Shown here piece after piece: positions 33,373-44,654 of a stretch of 64,000 nucleotides of DNA. The number at the start of each line of letters is the position of its first letter. Positions within the stretch are counted from its first letter, which is position 1. The notes beneath the pieces were generated by a model. The model ran no database searches. It was not told the origin of the DNA and worked only from the letters and a program-made list of their open reading frames with translations. The translations under genes and the position numbers were made by a program. Origin of the DNA: Heterodera schachtii (lineage: Eukaryota; Nematoda; Chromadorea; Rhabditida; Heteroderidae); contig SIJG01000122.1 in assembly GCA_023374025.1 (NCBI GenBank), forward strand, positions 303,857 to 367,856, written 5' to 3'.

Positions 33373-36075
33373 TCAGTGGTCATTCGGCCCGGGAGAAGCG
33401 AAGTCGAAAAGACTGAAAAAACGATGATTATCCGATTGCAAATTATAAGTCAATTCAATTGTTATGAGTTCAATGGCATTTTATGAGTCCAACCAACTAT
33501 TTGTCCATTAACCGTACATTTTTGGTACGATTTGAAAGCAAAAAGTCTAAGCAATTTTCGACGATTGGACTCATAAAATGATCAAGCATTTTAGAAATGG
33601 GTTCTTTTCTGTTTTGTGACCCCCCCTGAAATTTTCAAATAAAAAGTCTTTTCTAGGGTAATTTGTGGCGCTGATCACGAATATGACCTTTATTTTGCAA
33701 AATTCCGAATCCCGAACCCGAATTCGAACAAAAATTATACCTTCATAAATTACAAAGAAAACATATTTTTAGGAGTTTTCAAGGTCGCTGAAGACGGATA
33801 TGACATCCATTTTGACCTATATAAAACTCTAACACGAACAAAAAATGGATTTTTGGTAATAATAGGGATGGTACCTCATTTTTTCAAAAACGAATTTTTT
33901 CAGTACCGAAAAAATAATAAAAGGGAAATAACAATTTAAAAGCAAAATTTCGCAAAAGGGAGCATGCGAAGACGGAGCAAGTAGTGGGGCGAGACGGAGG
34001 GCGGAGGAAAAAGTCTGACGAGCGCCACAGGCGGTTGACTGCGGGGGCCCGAAGGGCCCCCGCCAATCAGTCAACCGCCTGCGGATCACGCGCGGACTTC
34101 TTCCGTAGCCCGTAGTCTCGCCCCACCTACTGGCCGCCGTAGTCGAGTGTGCGGCGGTTTTTTAGCGCAATACGCTAAATTCAATCTTTTATATTTGATG
34201 TTCTTTTACCATTTCTGACTATTGGTTTAAAAATAGTTTTAACGATTTTGGGGACCTATAACATGCGTCGATTCGACTTAATTCCTTGATTTTTAGACTT
34301 AGCTCGTTAAGAGCTTTCAAATGATACCAATTCTGTTCAAAAATTAAAAAAAATGGATTTTGACTGATTTTTAAGCTAATTTTCGTGATTAAACCGGTTC
34401 AATAAACGGTTTAATTTTCCAAAATGGGTGTCATATCCGTCTTCAGCGACCTCGAAAACCCCTAAAAATATGTTTTCTTTGTAATTTATGAAGGTATAAT
34501 TTTTGTTCGAATTCGGGTTCGGGATTCGGAATTTTGAAAAATAAAGGTCATATTCGTGATCAGCGCCACAAATTACCCTAGAAATGACTTTTTATTTGTA
34601 AATTTCAGGGGGGGTCACAAAACAGAAAAGTACCTAGAAATGTTCACCCGTCGTCGTATCTGCCATCTTCGATCACAAAATCAATTGGGTTCTGTCGATC
34701 TTTGAATTCATCCGCCATATTGTCCCAATTGCGCTCATCCCATCCAATTGGACAACGGCTGAGCCAAAAACCATTTGCTGATTGTAGAAGATACAATTCT
34801 CTCCAGTCACTTCGTTGATCAGATCAAATGGCACAATGAAGTCAATCGGAGAAGACGGCAGAAAGTGAAAAATAATGCCAAAAGTAACCGGAGAAGAAGC
34901 ATTAGAAAATGCCTAAAAAATGGGACAAAAAAGCATAGAAAAACCAATTAAATTAGGGATAATCACCGCTTTGAGCTGTTCAATCATTGACGACCATTGC
35001 TCCTCCACCGGTGAATTCAAAGAGTATTTGAGCCACTTGGGCATACCATTCGGACGAGGCGTGAACAACCATTTTGCCACCGCTTGGCCATCCGACGCAT
35101 TGGCACTTTCATCGGGCGGAAAAGCGAGGAGAATGGCATCATTGAAAGAGACAAAGAGAAGTGATGGACATTCGTTGAGAAGTGCCGGGGCCAATTGGCG
35201 GAAACGGCGAAAAGCGATGGAATTCAAAAGCATCGCACGAATTGAATCGCGGAACATTGGACAAATGTTGAGCAAAACAAATTCCAAAAGGCGAACATTT
35301 TCGATGCTAATGAACAAATCCGTTGAACAAATGGCAAAAAAGCGGTGAAAACGGCCCAGAAATGCGATGACATTTTGATCGATGTAACTGAAAATCAAAA
35401 AATTATACGAAAAATCCCAAATAATCGTTTTTTTTTTACTTGATCAGAATGTGTTTGAATCCGATGACTTTAATGGGCAACGGATTTTGCGGGATTGGCA
35501 ATGGATTTCCATCGGATTTGACAATTTGCATTTTCTTCGCGCCTTTTTCTTCAATGTCCCATTGGATTATCAATTGTTTGTTCAATTTCCATTTGCGTGT
35601 CTTGAAGTGTTCGTCGACGTAAAAGTCAAAGCGGCGATTGATCAGTGCAATTTCGAGGCCAAGTTGAGAAGGCGCAAGAAAATCGAACACCAAAAGCCAA
35701 CAATCGCCGCAGATAAAACTGAAAAATTCGAATAATTTTTTGAAATTTTCAAAAATTTTTTGGTTTAATTTTTTACATTTTTTTGCGAAGGCGTCGTCGT
35801 TTTTTGACATGGTCAAAAAAGAACCAAAGAATGCTGGCACAACCAACCAATAGAAGAGTCACGGCCGACCAACTGAAAGAAATGAATTGGGAAAATGACT
35901 GAATGAAAAGGGTCAAAAGGTTAAGACGAAGACGAGGAAGTAAAATATTTTAGCCTCCAAAAAGCTAATCTTTCAAAATCGATTTTGAAATTTTCATCTC
36001 ACAATTCAGGCCAAATATTGAGCAAAAGAAATACGAAAAAGAAATATAATAAACGTACAGAATTTCTGAAGGCAT
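33373..36075 (-). pseudogene. Type 2 (membrane-anchored F-box-like) gene copy 2, one base from intact
   Basis: The exons in transcript order are 36075-36059, 35872-35777, 35718-35440, 35387-34967, 34912-34648 and 33412-33373. Total length is 1118 nt, one short of 373 codons. Exon 5 lacks one base of an A run (T run on plus near 34797; gagaattg versus gagaaattg in the paralogue). The protein would have a transmembrane segment (SAVTLLLVGCASILWFFFDH) with flanking RRRLRKK, an F-box-like region (CGDCWLLVFDFLAPSQLGLE), FLGRFHRFFAICSTDLF, ECPSLLFVSFNDAILLAFPP and DESANASDGQAVAKWLF. Intron 5 is expanded to 1.2 kb by a foldback element. It pairs head-to-head with the gene at 36242. Confidence 0.75.
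33603..34635. mobile_element. Foldback element in intron 5 of type 2 copy 2
   Basis: Arms about 33603-33825 and 34425-34635 are reverse complements (ctgttttgtgacccccctga; ttgtggcgctgatcacgaat; cccgaacccgaattcgaaca). The centre includes a strong GC hairpin at 34027-34082 (ggcggttgactg, cgggggccc-gaa-gggcccccg, cagtcaaccgcc). The arms contain the dispersed 'gctgatcacgaat...cgaattcgaac' repeat. No coding frame. Confidence 0.75.
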
Positions 36076-37226
36076 TTGCAGCAGCAAAATGACCGGAAAA
36101 TGTAGGAAGAATGAATGAATGGAATGAGGAGGAGAGGAAGAAAAAGGGGCAATTTTATACTAAAAAAGTTACAAACAAATACCTATCTACAAATGTTGAG
36201 GTGCTGCTGCGCAAAAAAATTTTTGACGAAATTAATTTTCAATGGCACCGCCCGTGGAAAAAAAGAAAAAGCATTCCTCCGCCGATCATCGCTTCATTTC
36301 TTCTTCTGTCACAATTGGTGAAAATCAACAACAATCGTTGGGCTCATTTGTGACACCATTTGGAGGACGGCGAAGTGTTCGCGTGGCAAATAAAATGAAC
36401 AAACAAATTTTGAGGAAAATGTGAGGCCAAATTTGGCATTTTTTCATGGCATTAAGCAATCAATTGAATGTGTTTGTTTGTCCATGTTCAGTTGGATTTG
36501 TAGCGACATTTGGCTGAACATTCTGCCCTTCTTTGACCATGCCGAACTTGGTCTCAAATTGGCACTGATTTCGCCACTGTTTCGTTGCCTTGGTGGACGC
36601 GCATTTTGATGGAACACCCGAATTGACGACACTTTGGAGACGTATCATTAATTCGGAAGAACATTGGACCAAAAGCGAAACTGTCTGTGCTGGTCGATGT
36701 GGCAAATTTGTGGCATTTCCTTTCCCCGACGATTCGCTGCGCAACAGAATCCGCTTTAAGGATATTCACATTGAGTAAATCAAAAACAATACAGAAACCA
36801 ATTAATTTTGGAGTCCCTTTTTCTAACAATTTTCGGCAATGCTGGAGAATGGTTGTCCCTCATTTTGTTTTTATTTTTTAAAATTTTGGGCTCAAAACCA
36901 GTTTTTATGGTCTTTCGAGGGTGCTGATTTTTTTTTTCAAGAATGGGTTTTTGGGGTAAAGCTCCAATTCATATGACAACTATTATTTTGCTGTAAAGCA
37001 ATGCTTCAATTGTTAATTGGATAAAAAGGCGCAATTAGTGCCAAAATTTGACCGGTTTTGACATATATTTTGGAAATAAAAATTTAAACTTTTTGTTCGA
37101 GTTAGGGTCTGTGTTCGGAATTCAGGGTTTGCCCAATTTTCTGCTTCATTAATCGAGTGGCATCAATTGATGAAAATGAGGCTTTAGTCGGTCGTCTTCT
37201 TCAATATCTCTCCCCTTTTCCGGAGC

Positions 37227-37660
37227 AGGTCGTTTCCCCCCCGTCGTTTCCCCCCCGCCGGTTCCCCCCCGTCGTTTTCCCCCCGTGTCGTTTCCCCCCC
37301 GTCGTTTCCCCCCCACGTCGTTTCCCCCCCGAAAAATTTTTAAAAAAAAATTTTTCAAACCTAGAAATTTTTCATAAAAAAATTCTTAGGAATTTTCTTA
37401 GTACGAAAATTTCAAGAAAAAAAATTTTTTGAGAAATTTTTCAGTGGTTTTTTAAAAATTTCGTGATAAATTTCTAAGTTTTTCAAAAATTTTCTAAAAA
37501 AAAAATTTTTTTTTCTTGAAATTTTCGTACTAAGAAAATTCCTAAGAATTTTTTTATGAAAAATTTCTAGGTTTGAAAAATTTAAAAAAAAAATTTTTCG
37601 GGGGGGAAACGACCCGGGGGGGAAACGACCGGGGGGGAAACGACGGGGGGGAAATGAAGT
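37227..37660. mobile_element. Foldback element with gtcgtttccccc termini
   Basis: The left end carries about six gtcgtttcccccc repeats (37227-37335) and the right end four in reverse (ggggggaaacgac, 37606-37652). Inner arms 37340-37410 and 37520-37600 are long inverted repeats (aaattttcgtactaagaaaa). There is no coding frame. It lies in intron 2 of the surrounding type 1 gene. Confidence 0.75.
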
Positions 37661-37879
37661 GCACCCCCCCTTTTCAGGTACATTGACCATTCCGTGCTCA
37701 CATTTATCCGTTCAAATAAGCCAATTTGGGACAGAAGTGGCATCAAATTGAAGCTGTCCGTGTCTTTTTCACAAAAAACTGATGATCAGCCAATTTGGAA
37801 TGTTTTTGTCCGTGAAATTTGGCCCTTTTTTGCGCCAAACATTCGCCATTTGATTCTTCCCGATGGCTATCATTTGGAC

Positions 37880-38702
37880 GGTTTGGTAACATGTGATTTC
37901 GTCAGAAGTGAATTCGTCAGTGAGTGATTTCGTCAGTACGGGGTTTCGTGGTAATAATAATAAATTTTTTTACGAAAAAATTTTAATAATTCATAAACTA
38001 AATTCGTTCAAAATATATGAAATAATATGTAAATTCAAAAATAAAGATCATTTGCTCGATTATCAACCTATTTTCGGCCGGTCACTTACATATAAGCAAA
38101 ATAATTTGTATTTGTGCCTCGTCTTTGCTACTTTTATCTCCTATATGTTCATTCTAGATGATCGTCAGCAGGGATGGCATGGAATTCCGAGTGACATTTT
38201 TGGGGTCGGAATTCCGACCCGAAAATTTTTGAGATCTCGGAATTCCGACTTCCGAAAAATTTTTGGGCCTCGGAATTCCATCCCTGGTCGTCAGCCATTA
38301 TCATTCTGCATTAACCTCGAAATTTCGCTTTCAAATTTCTTAATTGTGTCGGAGCGCGACCGCGGGTTTTCTATCCGCGTTCCACCTCTATTTCTTACTA
38401 AGCATTTTGAGTTTGTTGATAGTCTTTGTCAGTTTTCCGTCTATAAACGGAGATTGTGTTGCTTCAGCCGATCACGTATGGAGGTTACGTTTAAAAATGG
38501 GTTCGGCAGGACAACAATTTGAAAACACTTGTAGCGGATTTTGCAAATCGCAACCCCCATAGGGTATTTACGAGCCTGCTTCATCTTTTGGCTTTTTGAA
38601 TTTTTTGTAATTTTTGGCTAGGTGTTCGCTTTTTTCTGAATTAATTTTCACTGACGAAATCACTCACTGACGAATTCACTTCTGACGAAATCACATGTTA
38701 CC
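37880..38702. mobile_element. 823-bp inverted-repeat transposon, 8-bp target duplication, inside an exon
   Basis: Identical ATTTGGAC copies at 37872-37879 and 38703-38710 flank it. Termini share ggtaacatgtgatttcgtca, with repeated gatttcgtcag/gaattcgtcag words, in inverse orientation; the left end has five extra bases (ggttt). Joining the flanks gives the paralogous exon-3 sequence. The interior has a 209-codon frame at 37893-38522 of no recognised family, which includes TIR sequence and a nested MITE and so is probably not real. Confidence 0.85.
38169..38286. mobile_element. hAT-type MITE (CAGGGATGG), 118 bp, nested
   Basis: Ends cagggatggcatggaattcc and ggaattccatccctg. Flanks are atcgtcag (38161-38168) and gtcgtcag (38287-38294), an 8-bp duplication with one mismatch. 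It sits inside the 823-bp element. A second copy is at 50879-50962. Confidence 0.8.
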
Positions 38703-39049
38703 ATTTGGACAATTTGCGTCGTCGCATTTCGCCAACAATTCTCGCCGATCTTGATCAATCGAATTCAATCCATTTTGATGATCTGTTCCTTGATCGAATT
38801 GCAAAACCAGCTGAAACGTCATCCCATCCCATCCACCAGCTTTGATTTATAATTGACACAAATAAATAAAATCAAATTGAAAAATTCATATTTAATTTTT
38901 TTCGTTTTTAGGTGGGGCCGTTAAACGCCACAGGGGAAACACTTCCGATTGTAATTTTGTTAAAGAATTAAGTAAATTTTTCAGAAAATTGTTGTATTCA
39001 AAATAAAGTGACATTTGTAAAGCAAAAATAAAACGAGAGCAACAAATTA

Positions 39050-40036
39050 AATTCCAATTGGTAAAATCGTCGACCATTTCTCAAATATAATTATGTCACG
39101 CCACAAATTAAATTCGACAGTGTTCAAATTGTCATCCCAATTTTTGTCATTTTCCCACTGAACCATCGCCGTCTCCCCAACAATTATTGGACATCGCTTC
39201 AACAGCCAATTACACTCGGATTTTTTCCACAGTGTCAGCTTCTCATTAGTCCCTTCGTTCACCAATTCAAATAGGTTCATTTTGCGTTGGTATCGTATAA
39301 AAAATAAGTTGAATAATGTAGGAGGACGAAGTGTTGGCACGGAGAAATGTCTAAACAAAATTGGTAAAACAAAAACAATTTGACGGAAACATGGCGGAGG
39401 ATCACAACACCTCTTTGAAATCGTTGATCCATTCGAGATCCGGTGAACCCAAATAACCATCACAATGCAATTTCCCGTCTTTTCTCGGCGTGTGCAACCA
39501 TTTGGACAACGCTTGGCTAGCAGTTGCATTCGGTCCATCATCAGCGATCACATCGGGGGACAGATGATCGGAATTGATTGCATTCAGGTGATTGAGATCG
39601 GTGAGAATTGTTGGTGAAATGCGGTGACGCAAATTGTTCAAATCATCGCCATCGGTAAAGGACAAATTTGTCGCAAAAATTGGCCAAATTTGACGGATAA
39701 AAACATCCCAAATTGGCTGGACATTTTCAATAGACAACTCCAAATTGGTGCCAATTCTGTCCCAAATTTGCTTATTGGAATGGAAAAATGTGCTCACGGA
39801 ATGGCCTTGCGAATTTTGATTGTTCTCCCATTGTCAATTCGCTTTTCCCATCAAAATGCGCGTCCACCAAAACATCGAAACGGTCGGAAAGCAATGCCAT
39901 TTTGAGTCCGAGTTCAGCATGGTCAAAAGATGGGAGAATGTCCATCCAAACGTCGCTACAAATCCAGCTGAATTAAAAAAAACAGCTTGGATAAATGAAA
40001 ATGAAATTCCTTACCGTCGATTTACCGTCGATTCAT
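39050..40036 (-). pseudogene. Type 1 F-box-like gene with exon 2/3 fusion deletion
   Basis: The start ATGAATCGACG lies at 40036-40026, with a duplicated tcgacggtaa donor. Exon 2 begins at about 39967 (WICSDVWMDILPSFDHAELG). After FDGKSELT the sequence jumps directly to the exon-3 segment HSVSTFFHSNKQIWDR, removing the end of exon 2, intron 2 and the start of exon 3. The remainder of exon 3 (ISPTILTDLNHLNAINSDHL, ALSKWLHTPRKDG) and exon 4 (LFELVNEGTNEKLTLWKKSE, CPIIVGETAMVQWENDKN) are readable, though the latter's junction frame is uncertain. No last exon was found. A TATA word (agtataaaagacgtcg) precedes the start. Confidence 0.65.
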
Positions 40037-40464
40037 TTTGCGGTATTTTGCATCAAAAAATCTTTTCGACGTCTTTTATACTTACCCAAATAAAAGTGAG
40101 AGATTTGAAAACAGATGAACGGATGGGGGAGAAGATTAAATGATTTGCTGGCCAAAAATAATGGCCATAACGCATAATTTATGCGTACATAAAGAGAGAA
40201 TAATGGGGAAGGGCGTTCTACTTATTTTTCAATGCTTAATTTACAGGCAGGGATGGCAGATGAAAATTTTCAAAAGCCTCATTTTTACAAATTTATTCAA
40301 AACAGTCTTAAAATGTTCAAATGTTATATTTCTGATTGTCCATGATCAATTTGAGCAATTTTTTGTTCGAAATAAGCATTTTGTGAAATTCTAAGTATGA
40401 AAAACCGAAGTTGATTTTTTTGTGGCGCTTTTTCCAAAAAACTTCTGGGGAACAAAGGAGGGCC

Positions 40465-40486
40465 GGCGGTGCCGATAGGCGCCGCC
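40465..40486. repeat. Dispersed GC hairpin ggcggtgccGATAggcgccgcc
   Basis: The two 9-bp halves pair with one G-T wobble around a GATA loop. Further copies lie at 41994-42015, 63385-63406 (ggcggtgctgataagcgccg) and 63514-63535. A reverse copy is at about 44847-44870 and a weaker variant at 15382-15403. Most are followed by an A/T run such as ggaaaaattttgt. Not part of any gene. Confidence 0.75.
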
Positions 40487-40518
40487 GGGAAAAATTTTGT
40501 GATTTATAATACGATTTA

Positions 40519-41913
40519 CCGTATTTACTCGATTATAGCCCCCGGGGGCTCTATTGTTCAACCCCCCTCAAAAGGGGGGCTTTATTCGAGAGGGGGGATC
40601 TAATCGAGGGGGGGGGGCTTTATAGTTCAACCCTTTTTTTTACAAAAATCTGACAAAAAATTGTGTTTTTTTGGTAAAATTTTTGCCAAAATACCAAAAT
40701 TTTTCAGTGGTATTAGGTAATTAAAAATGTTTTTTTTTTCATTTTCGGCAAACTATTTTGTGCAATTTTTTAGAAATATCTACTAAATTTTCATTTAAAA
40801 TTCTACCAATACCTAATTGTCTATTTTTTAGGTACTAAAAACAACAATCTTTTTATTAGTACTTAATTATGGATGCAGTAAAAACCGTGCCTGAATCATC
40901 GACTCAAAATGTACATACCACGAAATATGATTGCTGCGCAAGCAATCAAATTGAGCGCCGACTACGAAGAAATGCAAAATTTTGCGGTAAAATTTCGAAA
41001 AATTTTTGAACCTTTTTTTCAATTAGGCTAGTAACGACGGAGTACTTGGAAAAGGTGCAGAAGAATGACAAAAAGTTATTAATAACTTTTAAAATTAAGA
41101 TTTTCGGAAATTTCCATTTCGGCGCCCGTCTCTTGGTGTGGGACAGTTTCCGTTGCCACATCAGCGAGGACACAAAGAAAACGCTTGGCACTTCACTCTG
41201 CGGTCATCCCGGGTGGCACCACCAAATACATTCAGGTCAACCCCAAAATTTTGTTTATTGATACAGATATTTTCAGGCGCCTGATGTCTGTTGGAACGCA
41301 CCCTTCAAAGAAGCGATTCGAAAGGTGTACAACGATTGGATGGCCCATGGCGAAAAGGCGACGACATCAGGCGGAAATCTGAAGGCCCCACCAATGGAGG
41401 TCTACCTGGAATGGATTGCCAACACATGGGACTCGCTTCCAAAGCAAATGATTGCCGACTCTTTTTTGACGTGTGGGATTACCAAGGAAGAAAAAGGCCG
41501 ACACGATGACAAAATTCACGTTTTTAAGGTGCTTACGAATGCTAAAATTATTGAAATTTTCTTATTTTTAGCCGGACGGAGCAATTCCAAATGGCCTCGC
41601 TCTTTTGAAGCAACATCGACAGGAAGAAGAAGTACTGAAAATGGTGGAAGAAATCGATTTAGGCGAAGATGAAAGCGACGAAGAAATTGATGTTGAAGTT
41701 TCCTAATATTTTTTTGTTAATGTTTTATTGAAATAAATTGTTTTCAATAGTTTTTGCATTTTTCTGACTTAAAAGATTTTTGAAAAAAAAAATTTTTTTT
41801 GAGGGGGGCTATAATCGAGAGGGGGGCTTTATAGTTCAACACTCCTCAAAAGGGGGGCTTTATTCGAGAGGGGGGTTCTAATCGAGGGGGGGGATATAAT
41901 CGAGTAAATACGG
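40519..41913. mobile_element. pogo/Tigger-type transposon nested in the hAT-like element
   Basis: Inverted ends ccgtatttactcgattatag and cgagtaaatacgg are flanked by TA on both sides (40517-40518, 41914-41915), the Tc1/mariner target duplication. Subterminal regions hold repeated ggggggctttattcgagagg and aatcgaggggg words in inverse orientation. A truncated DDE transposase lies at about 41110-41706. Confidence 0.88.
41110..41706 (+). pseudogene. pogo/Tigger DDE transposase, C-terminal part
   Basis: Reads LLVWDSFRCHISEDTKK, then after a 1-nt shift near 41185 HSAVIPGGTTKYIQ. The intron 41236-41276 is followed by APDVCWNAPFKEAIRKVYND and WIANTWDSLPKQMIADSFLT, CGITKEEKG. A second intron (41529-41571) leads into an acidic tail (LGEDESDEEIDVEVS) ending at 41706. 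WDSF and PDV carry the second and third acidic residues of the DDE_1 fold. The helix-turn-helix and first catalytic region were not found, so the gene is incomplete. Confidence 0.75.
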
Positions 41914-42361
41914 TATTAACAAATTTTGTCCAAAAATAAGCAATTTTATGCTTTAAGCCAAATTTTAAAAGAAAATAAAGGACTTTAGGGGCTGGCGGTG
42001 CCGATAGGCGCCGCCAGCAGGGGAAAAATTGAGAATTTTGACCATATTTTTAGCAGTTTTTCATTAAAAAATTCTTAATTTTGTGGTTTTTTGGAAAATT
42101 TAACAAAAAACCACAAAAAGCCTCAAAATTTCTCAAAAAACCACAAAAAGCCTCAAAGCCTCATTTTGAAAATTTAGCCTCATTGACCTATCAAAAAACC
42201 ACAAAATGAGGCTAAAGCCTCAGATATACCATCCCTGTTTACAGGGCTTCATTTTTTTATGTAAAACATACTTTTTCCTGGATTGTTTCCATTTTATGTT
42301 GGGTTTTTGAAAAAATAAGGATTTTTGCAGATTTGTCATCATTTTGGTGCTTTTCAAGCGC

Positions 42362-43182
42362 TGCCCGTCATAATCCCGATGCGTCGAAATCCCGATGCGT
42401 CATAATCCCGATGCGTCGAAATCCCGATGCGTCATAATCCCGATGCGTCGAAATCCCGACTAAGCTAAAAATAGTCATAATCCCGACAAATTTAAAAATA
42501 ATTTAAACATTTATTTCCGGTGAATTAATCGAGAAAGTGTTTATTTTCTTATTAACATTTAGAAAGCTTAATTAACCGAAAGAAAATCAAAAATGGCGTA
42601 AACGCAAGTTTATGAGCAGCAACAACAGTGAAAACGCAGCAAATTCTGATCAACGTAAGCAAAACTACAACGACAGAGTGGACAATGACCACGACGGTGA
42701 TTGAAGAACAACACACCATCATCAAGTTTGAACTCGGCTCGGAAAATTTAAACTATCGTCCGTTTTCAAAATACTTGTTTGAACCTGGCCCGAAATTCAT
42801 ATGACGGCTCTTGGGTCTTCAAATTGAGGGATAAAGTAAATTTGAAAGAATATGAAAACATGGAAGATACACTCGTGAATTTCCCTTTGAATGTGTTCAT
42901 TTAATATATTAATTTTTGTTTTTGTTGTTATTTACCATTTACACAATTAACAAAAGCAAACATCCTTTGTGCTTTTTTATTTTAAAATTTCATTTCCCGA
43001 AGCTTTAGGTTCGATTTTTGCGAATTTTTAAATTTGTCGGGATTATGACTATTTTTAGCTTGTCGGGATTTCGACGCATCGGGATTTCGACGCGTCGGGA
43101 TTATGACTCATTTTGGCTTAGTCGGGATTTCGACGCGTCGGGATTTCGACGCATCGGGATTTCGACGCATCGGGATTTTGAC
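42362..43182. mobile_element. Inverted-terminus element with tandem atcccgatgcgtcg repeats
   Basis: The left end 42367-42470 repeats tcataatcccgatgcgtcga about three times, then gactaagctaaaaatagtca. The right end 43030-43182 is the reverse complement of the same series. AGCGC flanks both sides (42357-42361, 43183-43187), a possible but weak target duplication. The interior has no recognisable gene. It lies just upstream of the intact type 1 gene promoter. Confidence 0.75.
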
Positions 43183-43278
43183 AGCGCGCCGTATTGCGTT
43201 ATGGCCATTATTTTTGGCCAACAAATCATTTTAATCTCCTCCATCCGTTCATCCGTTTTCAAATCCACTTTTATTTGG

Positions 43279-43325
43279 GTATATAAAGACGTCGAAAAGA
43301 CATTTTTGATGCAGAATAGCGCAAA
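43279..43325 (+). promoter_or_regulatory. TATA core promoter of the intact type 1 gene
   Basis: tatataaagacgtcgaaaag is followed by tgatgcagaatagcgcaaa immediately before the ATG at 43326. The same block with small changes precedes 48809 (gatataaaggcgcgaaacga...gatgcagaatagcgcaaaa) and the reverse-strand gene starting at 40036 (agtataaaagacgtcgaaaa). Sequence conservation continues to the ATG. Confidence 0.7.
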
Positions 43326-44654
43326 ATGAACAGACGGTAAGGAATTATCTTTAATTACAAATTTTTCATTTACCCATTTTACTTTTGCATGTTTCAGTTG
43401 GCTTTGTAGTGACGTGTGGATGGACATTCTCCCATCTTTTGACCATGCTGAACTCGGACTCAAAATGGCATTGCTTTCCGACCGTTTCGATGTTTTGGTG
43501 GACGTGCATTTTGATGGCAAAAGCGAATTGACAACTCGGAGAGAAATTAGAATTCGCAAGGACAAAGGACCAAAACCGAAAGTGTCTGAATGGATCGGAG
43601 GCAAATTGGTGGATTTTCCGTTGCCGGACCATTCGCTGCCCAACAAAATTCGCTTTAAGCATCTTAATATTCTGTAATTTAAACTTTTGTATATTTTAAT
43701 GCTTATTTTTTATATTTCTTCAGGTACATTGATCATTCCGTCATTGAATTTCTCCGTTCCAACAAGCAAATTTGGGACAGAAGTGGCACCAATTTGGAGT
43801 TGGATGTGCGTTCATACGAAATGGATGTCCAGCAAATTTGGGTTGTTTTGGCCAGTCAAATTTGGCAAATTTTTGCGACAAATATTCGCCATTTGTCCAT
43901 TAACAATGCCAATGATTTGGCCAATTTGCGTCGTCGCATTTCGCCAACAATTCTCACCGATTCCATTCAATTGTATTCAATCGATTCTGGTGACCTTTTA
44001 CCCAATGGAATTGCTGACGATGGGCCAAATGCAACTGTTGGCCAAGCGTTGTCCAAATGGTTGCACACTCCGAGCAAAAATGGACAACCGAAGCAATTGC
44101 ATCGCGATTATTATGTGGGCCCACCAAATCTCGAATGGGTCAACGACTTCAAAGAGGTGTCCCGCCTTATTTTCTATAAATTGTTTTACCATTTTTTGTG
44201 TTTAGACATTTTGCCGTGCCACCACTTCTGCCAGTTACACAATTCAATTTGATTTTATTGTGGAACCAACGCCAAACGAACAATTTGAATTGATGAATGA
44301 ACGGACGAATGAGAAGCTGACATTGATGGAGCATGAAGATCGCGGTGGTGAAGTCATTAGTGCTTATTGGCTGTTGAAACGGTGCCCAATTGGGGAGAGG
44401 GTGACGGCGCCAGTTAAGTGGGAAAAATCGCGAAAATTCGGGTGCCAATTTGAACTATATTTCAGATTTGATCTGCGGTATGGCAATAATTTGGGTGCCA
44501 ATTTGAACAAAATCATATTTTATTTGTGGGATGGAAATAATTGCATTGGGTGAGCAGCAAAAGCAATTTTATTGTCGTTAAATGAAAATAATTTAGGCCA
44601 TTGTCGCCGCCAGCGGAAGAAAAAGAAGAAGCGGGTCAAAGCAATGAAAATTAA
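43326..44654 (+). CDS. Type 1 F-box-like family protein, 373 aa, intact
   Basis: Exons are 43326-43336, 43398-43673, 43724-44156, 44206-44549 and 44597-44654, total 1122 nt with all phases consistent and GT-AG introns of 47-61 nt. The protein starts MNRR. Residues about 5-45 are F-box-like (WLCSDVWMDILPSFDHAELG, LKMALLSDRFDVLVDVHFDG). Then come FPLPDHSLPNKIRFKHLNI, a middle domain (YIDHSVIEFLRSNKQIWDRS, RRISPTILTDS, GQALSKWLHTPSK), a C-terminal domain (FELMNERTNEKLTLMEHE, YWLLKRCPIGERVTAPVKW) and the tail PLSPPAEEKEEAGQSNEN. F-boxes recruit SKP1 to ubiquitin ligases; the match is approximate, so the role is inferred. No signal peptide. It is the best template for judging the broken paralogues. 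Confidence 0.82.

Larger units (their letters stand above)
36242..38810 (+). pseudogene. Type 1 F-box-like gene with lysine-rich N-terminus, transposon-broken
   Basis: A duplicate of the gene at 29842. It starts MAPPVEKKKKHSSADHRF, then WICSDIWLNILPFFDHAELG. Exon 2 shifts frame near 36585 (FRCLGG versus VDAHFDG) and ends FPFPDDSLRNRIRFKDIHIE. Intron 2 contains foldback sequence at 37227-37660. Exon 3 starts at 37678 (YIDHSVLTFIRSNKPIWDRS, then REIWPFFAPNIRHLILPDGY). It is split by an 823-bp inverted-repeat element at 37880-38702, then resumes (LDNLRRRISPTILADLDQSN) and is lost after about 38810. Exons 4-5 are absent. Confidence 0.68.
40248..42237. mobile_element. hAT-type element (CAGGGATGG ends), 1990 bp, 8-bp target duplication
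   Basis: Perfect TTTACAGG duplications at 40240-40247 and 42238-42245 flank ends cagggatggcagatg and tataccatccctg. The interior is filled by a pogo/Tigger element and two copies of a GC hairpin. No hAT transposase is recognised, so it is non-autonomous. The paralogous region at 47745-47795 (reverse strand, ttcaatgcttaatttaccag) shows the site without insertion. Confidence 0.85.

Noticed and set aside
37893..38522. 209-codon frame inside the 823-bp inverted-repeat element
   Set aside because: It runs through terminal-repeat sequence and a nested hAT MITE, so it is unlikely to encode a transposase. No motif recognised.
40531..40625. G-rich stretch as an independent minisatellite
   Set aside because: It is the subterminal repeat of the pogo/Tigger element and has an inverted partner at 41800-41900.
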